From: Streptomyces qinzhouensis
Lineage (GTDB): Bacteria > Actinomycetota > Actinomycetes > Streptomycetales > Streptomycetaceae
Assembly (NCBI RefSeq): GCF_007856155.1
Contig: NZ_CP042266.1
Location: 2,108,001-2,172,000, forward strand
Direction: 5' to 3'
Length of the DNA: 64,000 bases
Below, in pieces: positions 24,114-34,129 of this stretch. Position 1 is the first letter of the stretch. Every line of letters starts with the position of its first letter. The notes beneath the pieces were generated by a model, which saw nothing but the letters and a program-made list of their open reading frames with translations, had not been told where the DNA came from and did no database searches. The position numbers and the translations under genes are program-made.

Positions 24114-24413
24114 ATGCGGTACAAGCTCACGTTCCTCGCCGGGCTCGGGGTCGGCTATGTACTCGGCACGCGGGCAGGCCGCGAGCGCTACGAGCAACTG
24201 CGGAAGTCGGTACGGGAGCTGTCACAGAACCCGGCCGTGCGGAACGCGGCGGAATCAGCGGCGCAGAACGGCCGGAGTCTGGCGGGCAAGGCGCTCCATG
24301 TGGTGAGCGACAAGGTCGGGGACCGGGTCCCCGAGTCCGTCGCCGAGCGGGTGCGGTCGCTGCGGGAGCGCGGACAGAACGGCGCGGACGACTGGGGCAC
24401 CAGCAACACCTAG
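24114..24413 (+). CDS. YtxH domain protein
   Basis: A 99-residue protein with one N-terminal membrane helix (LTFLAGLGVGYVLGTRAGRERYEQLR) of the YtxH type, then a helical segment (VRNAAESAAQNGRSLAGKALHVVSDKVGDRVPESVAERVRSLRER). YtxH-like proteins are general-stress membrane proteins in Firmicutes with no known biochemical role. The start at 24114 is the conserved MRYKLTFLAGLG. Confidence 0.8.
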   Translation: MRYKLTFLAGLGVGYVLGTRAGRERYEQLRKSVRELSQNPAVRNAAESAAQNGRSLAGKALHVVSDKVGDRVPESVAERVRSLRERGQNGADDWGTSNT

Positions 24414-24565
24414 CGACAGCCGAGGCCGGTGCGGTGGCCGGGCCCGGGCCCTCGGGGTCATACCGGCGGATACGGACCCCGGGCCCCGGCCCGGAGGGGC
24501 GGCGGGCGGACGGATCCGGCGGTGGGTGGCACGGCCGGGCCCCGGGTGCGGCAGAATCCTCCTCC

Positions 24566-26089
24566 ATGGGGATAGTCGCCGGCCTGGACAGCTCGTCCGC
24601 CTTCACCCGGATCGTCGTCTGTGACGCGGATACGGGCACTGTGGTGCGCCAGGGGTACGCGCAGCACCCCGTGGATCCGAAGGCCACCGATATCGACCCG
24701 CAGATGTGGCTGCTCTCGCTCGGCGAGGCCGCGGCCGGCGGGCTTCTGGAGGGTGTGCAGGCCATCGGGGTCTCCGCCCAGCAGCACGGGCTGGTGGCGC
24801 TGGACCAGCAGGGCGCCCCGGTGCGGCCCGCGCTGGTCGGCAACGACCGCCGGGCCCAGATCGCGGCCGCGGATCTCGTCGACGCCCTCGGTGGGCAGCA
24901 GGCGTGGGTGGAGGCCGTCGGCTCGGTGCCGCAGGCGGCGCTGCCGGTGTCGAAGCTGCGCTGGCTGGCGCGCGCCGAACCGGAGGCGGCCCAGCGGGTG
25001 GCCGCCGTGCTCCAGCCCCACGACTGGCTGGTGTGGCAGTTGCTGGGGCGTCCGGCGCGGCGGACCACGGACCGGGGCGCGGCCTCCGGCACCGGCTACT
25101 GGTCGGCGGCGACCGGCGGCTACCGGCACGATCTGGTCGAGCTGGCGCTCGGCCACCACTGCGAGCTGCCCGAGGTGCTCGGCCCGGCCGAGGCCGCGGG
25201 CACCACCCCCGAGGGGCTGCTGATCTCCGCCGGGACCGGGGAGACCATGGCCGCCGCCTTCGGTCTGGGCGTCGGCCCCGGTGACGCGGTGGTGTCGCTG
25301 GGCGCCTCCGGTTCGGTGATGGCCGTGCACCACGAGGCGCTGGCCGACCCGAGCGGCATGATCACCTCGTACGCCGACGCGGGCGGTATGCAGCTGCCGG
25401 TCGTCCACACCTCCAACGCGGTCCGGGCCCTGCGCGGCACCGCCGAGATGCTCGGGGCCGAGGATCTCGGCGCCCTGTCCGATCTGGCGATGAAGTCCAC
25501 ACCCGGCGCTTCCGGGCTGGTGCTGCTGCCGTATCTGGAGGGCGAGCGCACCCCCCGGCTCCCGCATACCGCGGGCACCCTCAGCGGGCTGCGCCGGGAG
25601 TCCATGCGGCCGGAGCATCTGGCGCGCGCCGCCTTCGAGGGGATGCTCTGCTCGCTCGCCGACGCGATGGACGTACTGCGGGGCCGCGGGGTTCAGGTGC
25701 GCCGGGTGTTCCTGCTGGGGGCGAGCGCCGATCTGCCCGCGGTACGGGCGGCCGCGCCCGGCATCCTCGGTGCCCAGGTCGTCGTACCGCAGCCCGCGGA
25801 CTACGCGGCGCTCGGCGCCGCCCGGCAGGCGGCGTGGGCGCTCGGGGTGGAGCGCGGTGCGCTCTCCCCCGCGTCCCCGCCGGTATGGCAGCCCCCGGCG
25901 CTGGAGGTACTGGAGCCCGGCGAGGAGGCGGCGGTGGGTACCGCGGTGCGCCAGCAGTACGGGGCGACCCGCGACCAGTTCTACCCCGGCGCGTTCCCGC
26001 CGGTGCCGGCCCTTCCCCCGGCGCACGGCGGCTACGGCGGGCCCGGCGCGGGCCCGGCCGATCTCGGTCTGGGCGGAATCCTCGGCTGA
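24566..26089 (+). CDS. FGGY family carbohydrate kinase (xylulokinase-like)
   Basis: A 507-residue two-domain sugar kinase. It begins GIVAGLDSSSAFTRIVVCDADTG (phosphate-binding strand pair), has the catalytic Asp in ALVGNDRRAQI, and the ATP-site glycine segment VVSLGASGSVMAV. The insert VSAQQHGLVALDQQG and the C-terminal LLGASADLPAVRAAAPGILG fit xylulokinase best. A Pro/Gly-rich tail of about 40 residues is unusual. It would phosphorylate D-xylulose or a related ketose; no xylose isomerase or transporter gene is adjacent, so the substrate is uncertain. Confidence 0.85.
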   Translation: MGIVAGLDSSSAFTRIVVCDADTGTVVRQGYAQHPVDPKATDIDPQMWLLSLGEAAAGGLLEGVQAIGVSAQQHGLVALDQQGAPVRPALVGNDRRAQIAAADLVDALGGQQAWVEAVGSVPQAALPVSKLRWLARAEPEAAQRVAAVLQPHDWLVWQLLGRPARRTTDRGAASGTGYWSAATGGYRHDLVELALGHHCELPEVLGPAEAAGTTPEGLLISAGTGETMAAAFGLGVGPGDAVVSLGASGSVMAVHHEALADPSGMITSYADAGGMQLPVVHTSNAVRALRGTAEMLGAEDLGALSDLAMKSTPGASGLVLLPYLEGERTPRLPHTAGTLSGLRRESMRPEHLARAAFEGMLCSLADAMDVLRGRGVQVRRVFLLGASADLPAVRAAAPGILGAQVVVPQPADYAALGAARQAAWALGVERGALSPASPPVWQPPALEVLEPGEEAAVGTAVRQQYGATRDQFYPGAFPPVPALPPAHGGYGGPGAGPADLGLGGILG

Positions 26090-26416
26090 CGGTCGCTTCC
26101 CCCTGGAGCACGGGCCGAGGCCATCACCGGGCAGTGTGATGCAGCCCACATCTTTCCCGGGTGCGGGGTGGTGGTCCGGCGCATGAGGGCGGTGTTCCGT
26201 TCAACCGCGGGCGCGGGTACGCGCTGCTCGGCCCCGGCTTGACCCGGGTTTGGCGTTAATCGCCTGGGGTTCGGCCGCCGTGTGCCGCAAGATGGACCGG
26301 GGGCCGCCGCTTCCCGATCCGTCATGCCCCGGGCTTCTCCTCGCCCGGCCGGCCGGGCGTTCCGGGCTGTCAGCAGCCCCGGGACCGCCGCCCCCGTCGA
26401 CCGCGAGAGACAGCAC

Positions 26417-28150
26417 GTGCTGATACGACTGCTCCAGACCCATCTGCGTCCGTACCGCAGAGCGATAGCCCTGTTGGTGCTGTTGCAACTGCTTCAGACC
26501 AGCGCCACCCTCTATCTGCCCACCCTCAACGCCGACATCATCGACGACGGCGTGGTCAAGGGGGACACCGGCCTGGTGCTCCGGCTCGGCGGGGTCATGC
26601 TCGCCGTCAGCCTGGTGCAGGTGGTGTGCAATATCGGGGCCGTCTACTACGGCGCCCGTACCGCCGCCGCGCTCGGCCGGGACATCCGGGCCGCGGTCTT
26701 CGACCGGGTCCAGAGCTTCTCCGCCCGCGAGGTCGGGCGGTTCGGAGCGCCCACGCTGATCACCCGGACGACCAACGACGTCCAGCAGGTGCAGATGCTG
26801 GTGCTGATGGCGTTCACGCTGATGGTCTCGGCGCCGATCATGTGCGTCGGCGGGGTCGCGATGGCGCTGGGCCAGGATGTCGCGCTCTCCGCCGTCCTGC
26901 TCGCGGTCGTCCCGGTCCTCGGGATCGCGGTCACGGTGATCGTGATCCGGATGCGGCCGCTGTTCCGGACGATGCAGGAGCGGCTCGACACGGTGAACCG
27001 GGTGCTGCGCGAGCAGATCACCGGAAACCGGGTGATCCGGGCCTTCGTCCGGGACGCGTACGAGCGGGAGCGCTTCCGCGGCGCGAACGCCGGGCTGACC
27101 GATGTGTCGATGGCCACCGGCCGGCTGATGGCGCTGATGTTCCCGACCGTGCTGACGGTCGTCAACGTCTCGTCGGTGGCCGTGGTCTGGTTCGGTGCCC
27201 AGCGCATCGACAGCGGCGCGATCCAGATCGGTGCGCTGACCGCCTTCCTCGCCTATCTGATGCAGATCGTGATGGCGGTGATGATGGCCACCTTCATGTT
27301 CATGATGGTGCCGCGTGCCGAGGTCTGCGCCGAGCGGATCGAAGAGGTGCTGGGCACCGAGTCCAGTGTGGTGCCGCCGCGGCGGCCGGTGCGGAAGCTG
27401 ACCCGGCACGGCGCGCTGGAGCTGCGGGACGTCGAGTTCCGCTACCCCGGCGCGGAGGAGCCGGTGCTGCGGGGGGTCTCGCTGGCCGCCCGGCCCGGTG
27501 AGACGACCGCGATCATCGGCTCCACCGGCAGCGGCAAGTCGACCCTGCTGGGCCTGGTGCCCCGGCTGTCCGACGCCACCGGCGGCGAGGTGCTGGTCGA
27601 CGGGGTGGACGTCCGGGAGCTCGACCCGGCGCTGCTGACCCGGACGGTCGGCCTCGTCCCCCAGAAGCCGTACCTCTTCTCCGGGACCGTCGCGACCAAT
27701 CTGCGGTACGGCAGCCCCGGCGCGAGCGACGAGGAGCTGTGGCGGGCCCTGGAGGTGGCGCAGGCCGCCGATTTCGTCCGGCGGCTCGACGGCGGTCTCG
27801 ACGCGCCGATCGCCCAGGGCGGTACGAACGTCTCGGGCGGGCAGCGGCAGCGGCTGGCGATCGCCAGGACCCTGGTGCAGCGCCCGGAGGTCTATCTCTT
27901 CGACGACTCGTTCTCCGCGCTCGACTACACCACGGACGCGGCCCTGCGCTCGGCGCTGAGCGCCGAGACCGCGGAGGCGACGGTGGTGATCGTGGCCCAG
28001 CGGGTCTCGACCATCCGGGAGGCGGACCGGATCGTGGTCCTCGACGAGGGCCGGGTCGTGGGCAGCGGTACGCACCACGAGCTGATGGAGCGGAACGACA
28101 CCTATCGGGAGATCGTGCTCTCCCAGCTGACGGAGGCTGAGGCCGCATGA
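26417..28150 (+). CDS. ABC exporter half-transporter, degenerate-site subunit
   Basis: A 577-residue half-transporter: six transmembrane helices (residues about 15-300) and an ATPase domain with Walker A IGSTGSGKSTLLG, signature NVSGGQRQRLAIAR, Walker B VYLFDDSFSALD and switch VIVAQRVSTI. The catalytic Glu after Walker B is Asp and the switch His is Gln, the standard signs of the inactive site in heterodimeric exporters. The GTG at 26417 opens the conserved LIRLLQTHLRPYRR. The next gene overlaps by four bases (ATGA) and encodes its partner. Confidence 0.92.
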   Translation: MLIRLLQTHLRPYRRAIALLVLLQLLQTSATLYLPTLNADIIDDGVVKGDTGLVLRLGGVMLAVSLVQVVCNIGAVYYGARTAAALGRDIRAAVFDRVQSFSAREVGRFGAPTLITRTTNDVQQVQMLVLMAFTLMVSAPIMCVGGVAMALGQDVALSAVLLAVVPVLGIAVTVIVIRMRPLFRTMQERLDTVNRVLREQITGNRVIRAFVRDAYERERFRGANAGLTDVSMATGRLMALMFPTVLTVVNVSSVAVVWFGAQRIDSGAIQIGALTAFLAYLMQIVMAVMMATFMFMMVPRAEVCAERIEEVLGTESSVVPPRRPVRKLTRHGALELRDVEFRYPGAEEPVLRGVSLAARPGETTAIIGSTGSGKSTLLGLVPRLSDATGGEVLVDGVDVRELDPALLTRTVGLVPQKPYLFSGTVATNLRYGSPGASDEELWRALEVAQAADFVRRLDGGLDAPIAQGGTNVSGGQRQRLAIARTLVQRPEVYLFDDSFSALDYTTDAALRSALSAETAEATVVIVAQRVSTIREADRIVVLDEGRVVGSGTHHELMERNDTYREIVLSQLTEAEAA

Positions 28151-30087
28151 GCGGGCCACGCGCGATGATGGCCGCCTCGGCGGAGCGGTCGATGGACTTC
28201 AAGGGGTCGGGCAAGCGGCTGCTGCGGCAGCTGGCGCCGGACCGGAGACTGCTGTGGGTGATGCTGGCCGCCGCGGTGCTGAGCGTCGGTCTTTCGGCGG
28301 TCGGGCCGTGGGTGCTGGGCAAGGCGACCGATCTGGTCTTCGCCGGTGTCGTGGGCCGGGAGACGGCCGAGAGCGGCGCGACCAAGGGAGAGGTCGTCTC
28401 GGGGCTGCGGGCCGACGGCGACGACGGGCTCGCCGACATGCTCTCGGGTGTGGCCTTCACCCCCGGTGAGGGCATCGATTTCACCGCGGTCGGACAGGTG
28501 CTGCTGATCGCCCTGGTGCTCTTCCTGCTCTCGGGGCTGCTGGCGCTGGTGGCCTCCCGCTGTTCGATCAAGGTGATCAACCGGGCCATGTCCCGGATGC
28601 GGGAGGACGTCCAGGCGAAGCTGGAGCGGCTGCCGCTGTCGTACTTCGACCGGGCCAAGCGGGGCGAGGTCCTCAGCCGGGTCACCAACGACATCGACAA
28701 TGTCTCCCAGACCCTCCAGCAGACCATGGGGCAGTTGATCAACTCGCTGCTCACGATCGTCGGCGTACTGGCGATGATGTTCTGGATCTCGCCGCTGCTG
28801 GCGCTGGTGGCCCTGGTGACGGTGCCGCTGTCGGTGGTCGTGGCGGCCCGGATCGGCAAGCGGTCCCAGCCGCACTTCGTCCAGCAGTGGAAGTCCACCG
28901 GCAAGCTGAACGCCCATGTCGAGGAGATGTACTCCGGGCATGCGCTGGTGAAGGTCTTCGGACGGCAGGAGGAGTCGGCCCGGGAGTTCGCCGAGCAGAA
29001 CGACGCCCTGTACGAGGCCGGATTCCGGGCCCAGTTCCACAGCGGTGTCATGCAGCCGGTGATGTTCTTCCTCTCGAATCTGAACTATGTGCTGGTGGCG
29101 GTGGTCGGCGGGCTGCGGGTGGCGTCCGGATCGCTGTCGATCGGCGATGTCCAGGCCTTCATCCAGTACTCCCGGCAGTTCTCGATGCCGCTGTCGCAGG
29201 TCGCGTCGATGGCGAATCTGGTGCAGTCGGGCGTCGCCTCGGCCGAGCGGGTCTTCGAGCTGCTGGACGCCGAGGAGCAGGCGCCGGACGCGCGCCCGGC
29301 CGAGGTGCGTACGGCGGTGGACGGAGCGGCCCGCCCGGCGGGCCGGGTCGCCCTGGAGAAGGTGTCCTTCCGCTATGAGCCGGACCGGCCGCTGATCGAG
29401 GAGCTGTCGCTGCGGGTGGAGCCGGGGCAGACGGTCGCGATCGTCGGCCCCACGGGGGCGGGAAAGACCACCCTGGTCAATCTGCTGATGCGGTTCTACG
29501 AGGTCACGGGCGGGCGGATCACCCTGGACGGGGTGGACGCGGCAGCCCTGCCGAGGGACGAGCTGCGTTCCGGCATCGGCATGGTGCTCCAGGACACCTG
29601 GCTCTTCGGCGGCACGATCGCCGAGAACATCGCCTACGGCGCGGCCCGCGAGGTCACCAGGGACGAGATCGAGGAGGCGGCGCGCGCCGCGCACGCGGAC
29701 CGGTTCGTGCGGACCCTGCCGAAGGGGTACGACACCGTGATCGACGACGAGGGCACGGGTGTCAGCGCCGGTGAGAAACAGCTGATCACCATTGCCCGGG
29801 CGTTCCTGTCGGACCCGGTGATCCTGGTGCTCGACGAGGCGACCAGCTCGGTCGACACCCGTACCGAAGTCCTGATCCAGAAGGCGATGGCGAAGCTCGC
29901 GGAGGGGCGGACCAGCTTTGTGATCGCGCACCGGCTCTCCACGATCCGGGACGCGGATGTGATCCTGGTGATGGAGAACGGCAGCATCGTGGAGCAGGGG
30001 ACGCACGGCGAGCTGCTGGCGGCGGGCGGCGCCTACGCCGGGCTGTACTCGGCGCAGTTCGCGCAGGCGGTGGCCGAGGTCGACTGA
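28147..30087 (+). CDS. ABC exporter half-transporter, catalytic subunit
   Basis: A 646-residue half-transporter with transmembrane helices in residues about 35-390 and an ATPase domain: Walker A VGPTGAGKTTLVN, signature GVSAGEKQLITIAR, Walker B VILVLDEATSSVD and switch FVIAHRLSTI. Glu and His are canonical, while the signature LSGGQ is changed to SAGEK, the mirror image of the partner's defects. An extra segment (about residues 65-105, GATKGEVVSGLRADGDDGLADML) lies between the first two helices. It is translated from an ATG overlapping the partner's stop. The likely substrate is a drug or peptide; nothing nearby identifies it. Confidence 0.93.
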   Translation: MSGPRAMMAASAERSMDFKGSGKRLLRQLAPDRRLLWVMLAAAVLSVGLSAVGPWVLGKATDLVFAGVVGRETAESGATKGEVVSGLRADGDDGLADMLSGVAFTPGEGIDFTAVGQVLLIALVLFLLSGLLALVASRCSIKVINRAMSRMREDVQAKLERLPLSYFDRAKRGEVLSRVTNDIDNVSQTLQQTMGQLINSLLTIVGVLAMMFWISPLLALVALVTVPLSVVVAARIGKRSQPHFVQQWKSTGKLNAHVEEMYSGHALVKVFGRQEESAREFAEQNDALYEAGFRAQFHSGVMQPVMFFLSNLNYVLVAVVGGLRVASGSLSIGDVQAFIQYSRQFSMPLSQVASMANLVQSGVASAERVFELLDAEEQAPDARPAEVRTAVDGAARPAGRVALEKVSFRYEPDRPLIEELSLRVEPGQTVAIVGPTGAGKTTLVNLLMRFYEVTGGRITLDGVDAAALPRDELRSGIGMVLQDTWLFGGTIAENIAYGAAREVTRDEIEEAARAAHADRFVRTLPKGYDTVIDDEGTGVSAGEKQLITIARAFLSDPVILVLDEATSSVDTRTEVLIQKAMAKLAEGRTSFVIAHRLSTIRDADVILVMENGSIVEQGTHGELLAAGGAYAGLYSAQFAQAVAEVD

Positions 30088-30123
30088 TGCGGGGCGGTAC
30101 GGGCCGGGCGGTCCGCGCCGTAG

Positions 30124-30161
30124 GGGCCGGGCGGGGGCTCCCGGCGGCGGGCGCCCGGCCC
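30124..30161. terminator. Possible terminator between the ABC genes and the sigma factor
   Basis: Arms GGGCCGGGCG (30124-30133) and its complement (30152-30161) with an 18-base loop lie between two converging genes. The loop is long, so this is a modest call. Confidence 0.4.
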
Positions 30162-30242
30162 GGCCACCGGTGCCGCGGGACCGGGCCGGGTCAGGTCCGG
30201 TTCGGTCAGAGGTCAGGTCAGGTCCGATTCGCGTCCGGGCCT

Positions 30243-31376
30243 TCAGTCGAGGTAGCCCCGGAGCTGGTCGGCGAAGGCGTGGTCGCGGAGTTTGTTGAGG
30301 GTCTTGGATTCGATCTGGCGTATCCGCTCCCGGGTCACCCCGAAGATCCGGCCGATCTCCTCCAGGGTCCGTGGTCTGCCGTCGACCAGCCCGTACCGCA
30401 ACTGCACCACCTTGCGCTCGCGTTCGCCGAGGGTGGAGAGCACGGCCTCCAGATGCTCCCGCAGCAGCAGGAAGGCGGCGGATTCGACGGGGGACGCGGC
30501 ATCGCCGTCCTCGATCAGATCGCCGAGCGCGACATCGTCCTCCTCCCCCACCGGAGCGTGCAGGGAGACCGGTTCCTGGGCGAGCCGCAGTACCTCACCG
30601 ATCCGCTCGGGCGGCAGATCGAGCTGGGCGGCGACCTCCTCGGCGGTGGGTTCATGGCCGTGCTCCTGGAGCATCCGGCGCTGGACCCGGACGACCCGGT
30701 TGATCAGTTCGACGACATGGACCGGGACCCGGATGGTCCGGGCCTGGTCGGCGAGGGCGCGGGACATCGCCTGGCGGATCCACCAGGTGGCGTACGTGGA
30801 GAACTTGTAGCCCCGGGCGTAGTCGAACTTCTCCACCGCGCGGATCAGCCCGAGGTTGCCTTCCTGGACGAGGTCGAGCATGGTCAGCCCGCGTCCGACG
30901 TACCGTTTGGCGACCGAGACCACGAGCCGCAGATTCGCCTCGATGAGGCGGCGTTTGGCCATCCGGCCGAGGACGACGAGCCGGTCGAGGTCGACGGCGA
31001 GCCGGGAGTTGTTGATGTCGGGGGTGCCCGCGAGCTTCTCCTCGGCGAACAGCCCGGCCTCGACACAGCGGGCCAGTTCGACCTCTTCGGCGGCGGTGAG
31101 GAGGGGGATACGGCCGATCTCCCGCAGATACTGCCGGAACAGATCGGAAGAGGGGCCGCCGCTGTCGGCCCGGTTCAGCGCGCGGGCGGCCTCCGGTACT
31201 TCGACGGCATCGGCCTCGTCGGCGCCTTCGGGATGCCCCGGTGGCAGGGACCGCGCGGTGCCGGCCGGGTCACCGCGGGACCCGGTGGGGCCGTCGGCCA
31301 GGGGGCCGGCCGAGGCCGGGGGCTGAGCCGGGGGCGCGAGTGGGGTTTGGCCGAGGGTCCGGGTCCGGGTCTGCAC
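30243..31376 (-). CDS. hrdA: RNA polymerase principal-type sigma factor (HrdA-like)
   Basis: A 377-residue sigma-70 family protein. Region 1.2 is [31 protein letters not shown], region 2 includes [30 protein letters not shown] and region 4.2 [32 protein letters not shown] start at GTG 31376 because GGAGG lies eight bases upstream (31385-31389); the frame extends to a GTG at 31490 without a ribosome site. It lacks the long acidic N-terminus of HrdB, so it is a non-essential HrdA/C/D-type sigma; its place beside dnaG matches hrdA. A Pro-rich stretch precedes region 1.2. Confidence 0.88.
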   Translation of the reverse strand: MQTRTRTLGQTPLAPPAQPPASAGPLADGPTGSRGDPAGTARSLPPGHPEGADEADAVEVPEAARALNRADSGGPSSDLFRQYLREIGRIPLLTAAEEVELARCVEAGLFAEEKLAGTPDINNSRLAVDLDRLVVLGRMAKRRLIEANLRLVVSVAKRYVGRGLTMLDLVQEGNLGLIRAVEKFDYARGYKFSTYATWWIRQAMSRALADQARTIRVPVHVVELINRVVRVQRRMLQEHGHEPTAEEVAAQLDLPPERIGEVLRLAQEPVSLHAPVGEEDDVALGDLIEDGDAASPVESAAFLLLREHLEAVLSTLGERERKVVQLRYGLVDGRPRTLEEIGRIFGVTRERIRQIESKTLNKLRDHAFADQLRGYLD

Positions 31377-32114
31377 GGGGGCGACCTCCAGGGTGATCGC
31401 TGCCGGTCGAGGGCGTGCGGCAGCGGGACGGCTGCGGACGGGCCGCTGTCCGTCCCGTACACGATGAGGATCCGCGGATAGAAGGCCCACCGGCCGCGCT
31501 CCGAGGACTCAGGCACCGCCCCCCAGTGTGGGGTACGGCACATCCTCACCACGAGAGTCGTGCGGCGACTTTCTGAGTCCGTTCCGTGACCGCGCGGTTA
31601 CCCTGACGCTTCGCCTCCGGCGCGGAGAGGGAACGGGCACCAGCCGGTGCCGGACGGGTCACGCGCCGCTCGGGCGAGCCCCCGGCGGTACGGGTGTTCA
31701 CCGGCCGGCCCGCGCGGCGGCCTCCTCCGGCGGGCCCGGACCCCGGGCCCGCGGCGCACGGCATCGCCCGGCGAGCACGGCCGGGTGCCCTTCGGGCCGG
31801 CCGGCGCACCGGGGGTCCCGGGGCCGGATCGTCGGCCTGATGGCCACGGGACCTGCCGCCGGGCGCCCCGGCACGGCCGGGGAGACACCGGGCGCCGGAC
31901 CGGGGCGGCCAGGGGCACGCGCCGGTCCGGCTGCGGCGGGCGGCACGGCGCGGGTTCCCCGACGGGGCACCGCCGAGCCCGAACCGGGCGCGCCCGGCAC
32001 CGGGGCCGAACGGGCCACCGGGCTATCTGGTCCGGGCCCCTCGGGCGGGCCGGTGCGCCCGTGGGGGAACCGGGCCCCGGGCGGCGCGGACCGGAACCCG
32101 GACCGGACCGGAGG
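31377..32114. other. Long intergenic region upstream of the sigma factor
   Basis: About 740 bases between the dnaG stop and the sigma-factor start. It is G+C-rich and low in complexity. Open frames cross it on both strands but none has a ribosome site with a recognisable protein, so I see no gene. It must hold the sigma-factor promoter; I found no box pair close enough to a consensus to name. Confidence 0.5.
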
Positions 32115-34052
32115 TCAGAGCGCCGCGGCGCCGTGGTTGCGGAGGGACTGGGCGTACTGCTGGAGGACCCACAGTTCGTTCTGAACGGCCGTGTACTGCG
32201 CGGGGTCGGCGGTCTGGCCGAGGCGGGCGAGGGTGCCCTGGACCTCGGCGATACGGCGGTCCACCGCCCGGAGCCGTACCTGCACCAGCTGGACACCGGC
32301 ATAGGTCTCGTCGATGGTCCGGCAGTGGATCGCCTCCACGGCCAGCTCGGTGACCAGGGCACGGACCGTGTCGTCGGCGGCGGCCTCCCGGACCCGGGCG
32401 AGATAACCGGCCGCGTCCGCCGTGCCCTGCTCGGCACCGCCCGCCTCGGCGATGGTCTGCCGGACAGCCGTGTACGGCGGGGCGGTGAACTCGTCGGAGC
32501 CGTAGGCGTCGAAGGTGGGCGAGACCAGCTCGGGGCGCTGGAGGGCCAGCTTGAGCAGTTCCCGCTCGGTGCGGTGGGCGGGGCTGCGGAGATTGAGGGC
32601 CGGTCCCGCGGGCAGCCCGGCGGCGGGCGGGCCCGCCGGGCCGGGTCCGGGGCCGCGGTGGTCGCCGCCGGAGCCGTTCCCCCGGGCCGGGCCGCCGGCG
32701 GGGCCCCGGCCGCCGCGGTCGCGGGCCCAGCGGGCGAGCTGGGCGACCCGCTTCACCACGAACTGGGTGTCCAGGATCCCGACCATGCCCGCGAGCTGTA
32801 CCGCGGACTCGTGCTGAATCGCGCCGTTCTTGATCCCGGCGACGATGGGCGCGGCCTCGTCGAGCGCGGCGGCCCGGCCCGCCGGGGTCTCCAGATTGTG
32901 GCGCTTCACCAGCTGCCGCAGGGCGAACTCGAAAAGCGGCGTACGGCTGCCGACCAGGCCCCGCACCGCCTCGTCACCCTCGGCGAGCCTCAGCTCGCAG
33001 GGGTCCATCCCGCCGGGGGTGATCGCGATGGAGGTCTCGGCGGCGAACTTCTGGTCGTCCTCGAACGCCCGCAGGGCCGCCTTCTGCCCGGCCGCGTCAC
33101 CATCGAAGGTGAAGATCACCTCGGCGGTGGCATGGTCCATCAGCAACCGCCGGAGGATCTTGATGTGGTCGCCGCCGAACGCGGTGCCGCAGGTCGCGAT
33201 GGCGGTGGTGACGCCCGCCAGATGGCAGGCCATCACATCCGTGTACCCCTCGACGACGACCGCGCTGCTGGTCCTGGCGATCTCCTTCTTGGCCAGGTCG
33301 ATCCCGTACAACACCTGGGACTTCTTGTAGATCGCGGTATCGGGGGTGTTCAGATACTTGGGGCCGTTGTCCGTCTCGTACAGCTTGCGGGCACCGAAGC
33401 CGACGACATCGCCGGCGATATCGCGGATCGGCCACATCAGCCGGCCGCGGAAGCGGTCGATGGGCCCGCGGCGGCCGTCCTGGGCGAGCCCGGAGAGGGT
33501 CAGCTCCTTGTCGCTGAAGCCCTTGCCGCGCAGAAAGCGGGTGAGGTGGTCCCAGCCCTGGGGGCTGTAACCGACGCCGAAGTGTTCGGCGGCGGCCCGG
33601 TCGAAGCCGCGGTCGGCGAGGAAGGCGCGGCCGGTCTCGGCCTCCGCGCCGTTCTCCAGCTGGTCGATGTAGAACTGGGCGGCGACCTTGTGGGCCTCGA
33701 TCAGCCGGATGCGCTCACCGCGCTGGTGGGCCGGGTTGTACCCGCCCTCCTCGTAGCGCAGGGTGATCCCGGCCTTCGCCGCCAGCCGCTCGACCGTCTC
33801 CGAGAAGGTGAGATGGTCGATCTTCATGACGAAGGCGATCGTGTCGCCGCCTTCCTGGCAGCCGAAGCAGTGGAAAAGACCCTTGCTCGGGCTGACCTGG
33901 AAGGACGGGGACTTCTCGTCGTGGAAGGGGCAGAGCCCCTTCAGATTGCCGCCGCCCGCGTTCCGCAGCTGGAGGTACTCGGACACGACGGAGTCAATCG
34001 GGACCGCGTCCCGTACCGCCTTGACGTCGTCATCGTTGATCCTGCCTGCCAC
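32115..34052 (-). CDS. dnaG: DNA primase
   Basis: A 645-residue primase that makes RNA primers at replication forks. It has the N-terminal zinc finger (CPFHDEKSPSFQVSPSKGLFHCFGCQ, Cys-His-Cys-Cys), the RNA-polymerase core, and the TOPRIM domain with AVVVEGYTDVMA and the acidic FTFDGDAAGQKAA. A Gly-rich linker near residue 460 joins the C-terminal helicase-binding domain. The start is GTG at 34052. The gene follows a ferredoxin-reductase-like gene and dgt on the same strand; a hairpin separates it from the former. The dgt-dnaG-sigma order is common in actinobacteria. Confidence 0.97.
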   Translation of the reverse strand: MAGRINDDDVKAVRDAVPIDSVVSEYLQLRNAGGGNLKGLCPFHDEKSPSFQVSPSKGLFHCFGCQEGGDTIAFVMKIDHLTFSETVERLAAKAGITLRYEEGGYNPAHQRGERIRLIEAHKVAAQFYIDQLENGAEAETGRAFLADRGFDRAAAEHFGVGYSPQGWDHLTRFLRGKGFSDKELTLSGLAQDGRRGPIDRFRGRLMWPIRDIAGDVVGFGARKLYETDNGPKYLNTPDTAIYKKSQVLYGIDLAKKEIARTSSAVVVEGYTDVMACHLAGVTTAIATCGTAFGGDHIKILRRLLMDHATAEVIFTFDGDAAGQKAALRAFEDDQKFAAETSIAITPGGMDPCELRLAEGDEAVRGLVGSRTPLFEFALRQLVKRHNLETPAGRAAALDEAAPIVAGIKNGAIQHESAVQLAGMVGILDTQFVVKRVAQLARWARDRGGRGPAGGPARGNGSGGDHRGPGPGPAGPPAAGLPAGPALNLRSPAHRTERELLKLALQRPELVSPTFDAYGSDEFTAPPYTAVRQTIAEAGGAEQGTADAAGYLARVREAAADDTVRALVTELAVEAIHCRTIDETYAGVQLVQVRLRAVDRRIAEVQGTLARLGQTADPAQYTAVQNELWVLQQYAQSLRNHGAAAL

Positions 34053-34075
34053 GCGTGAAGTCTACGGCGATCCGG

Positions 34076-34120
34076 CGGCACTTCCGGGGGCCTGTGGACA
34101 ACCGGCCCCCGGAAGTGCCG
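34076..34120. terminator. Terminator hairpin
   Basis: Perfect 16-bp arms (34076-34091, starting CGGCACTTCC; and 34105-34120) with a 13-base loop. It lies between the stop of the oxidoreductase gene and the start of dnaG, so it should end the upstream transcript and leave dnaG with its own promoter. Confidence 0.75.
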
Positions 34121-34129
34121 TCCGGACCG

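Noticed and set aside
31560..31610. Possible GGAAC-type extracytoplasmic sigma promoter before the sigma factor gene
   Set aside because: GGAAC is present on the minus strand but no matching -10 lies at the right distance.
31528..32184. Long plus-strand open frame between the sigma factor and dnaG
   Set aside because: Composition is Gly/Pro/Arg/Ala only, no domain or ribosome site, and it runs into the dnaG gene on the other strand; a by-product of high G+C.
31647..34058. 803-codon open frame antisense to dnaG
   Set aside because: It lies opposite a certain dnaG with all its motifs and shows reversed codon bias.
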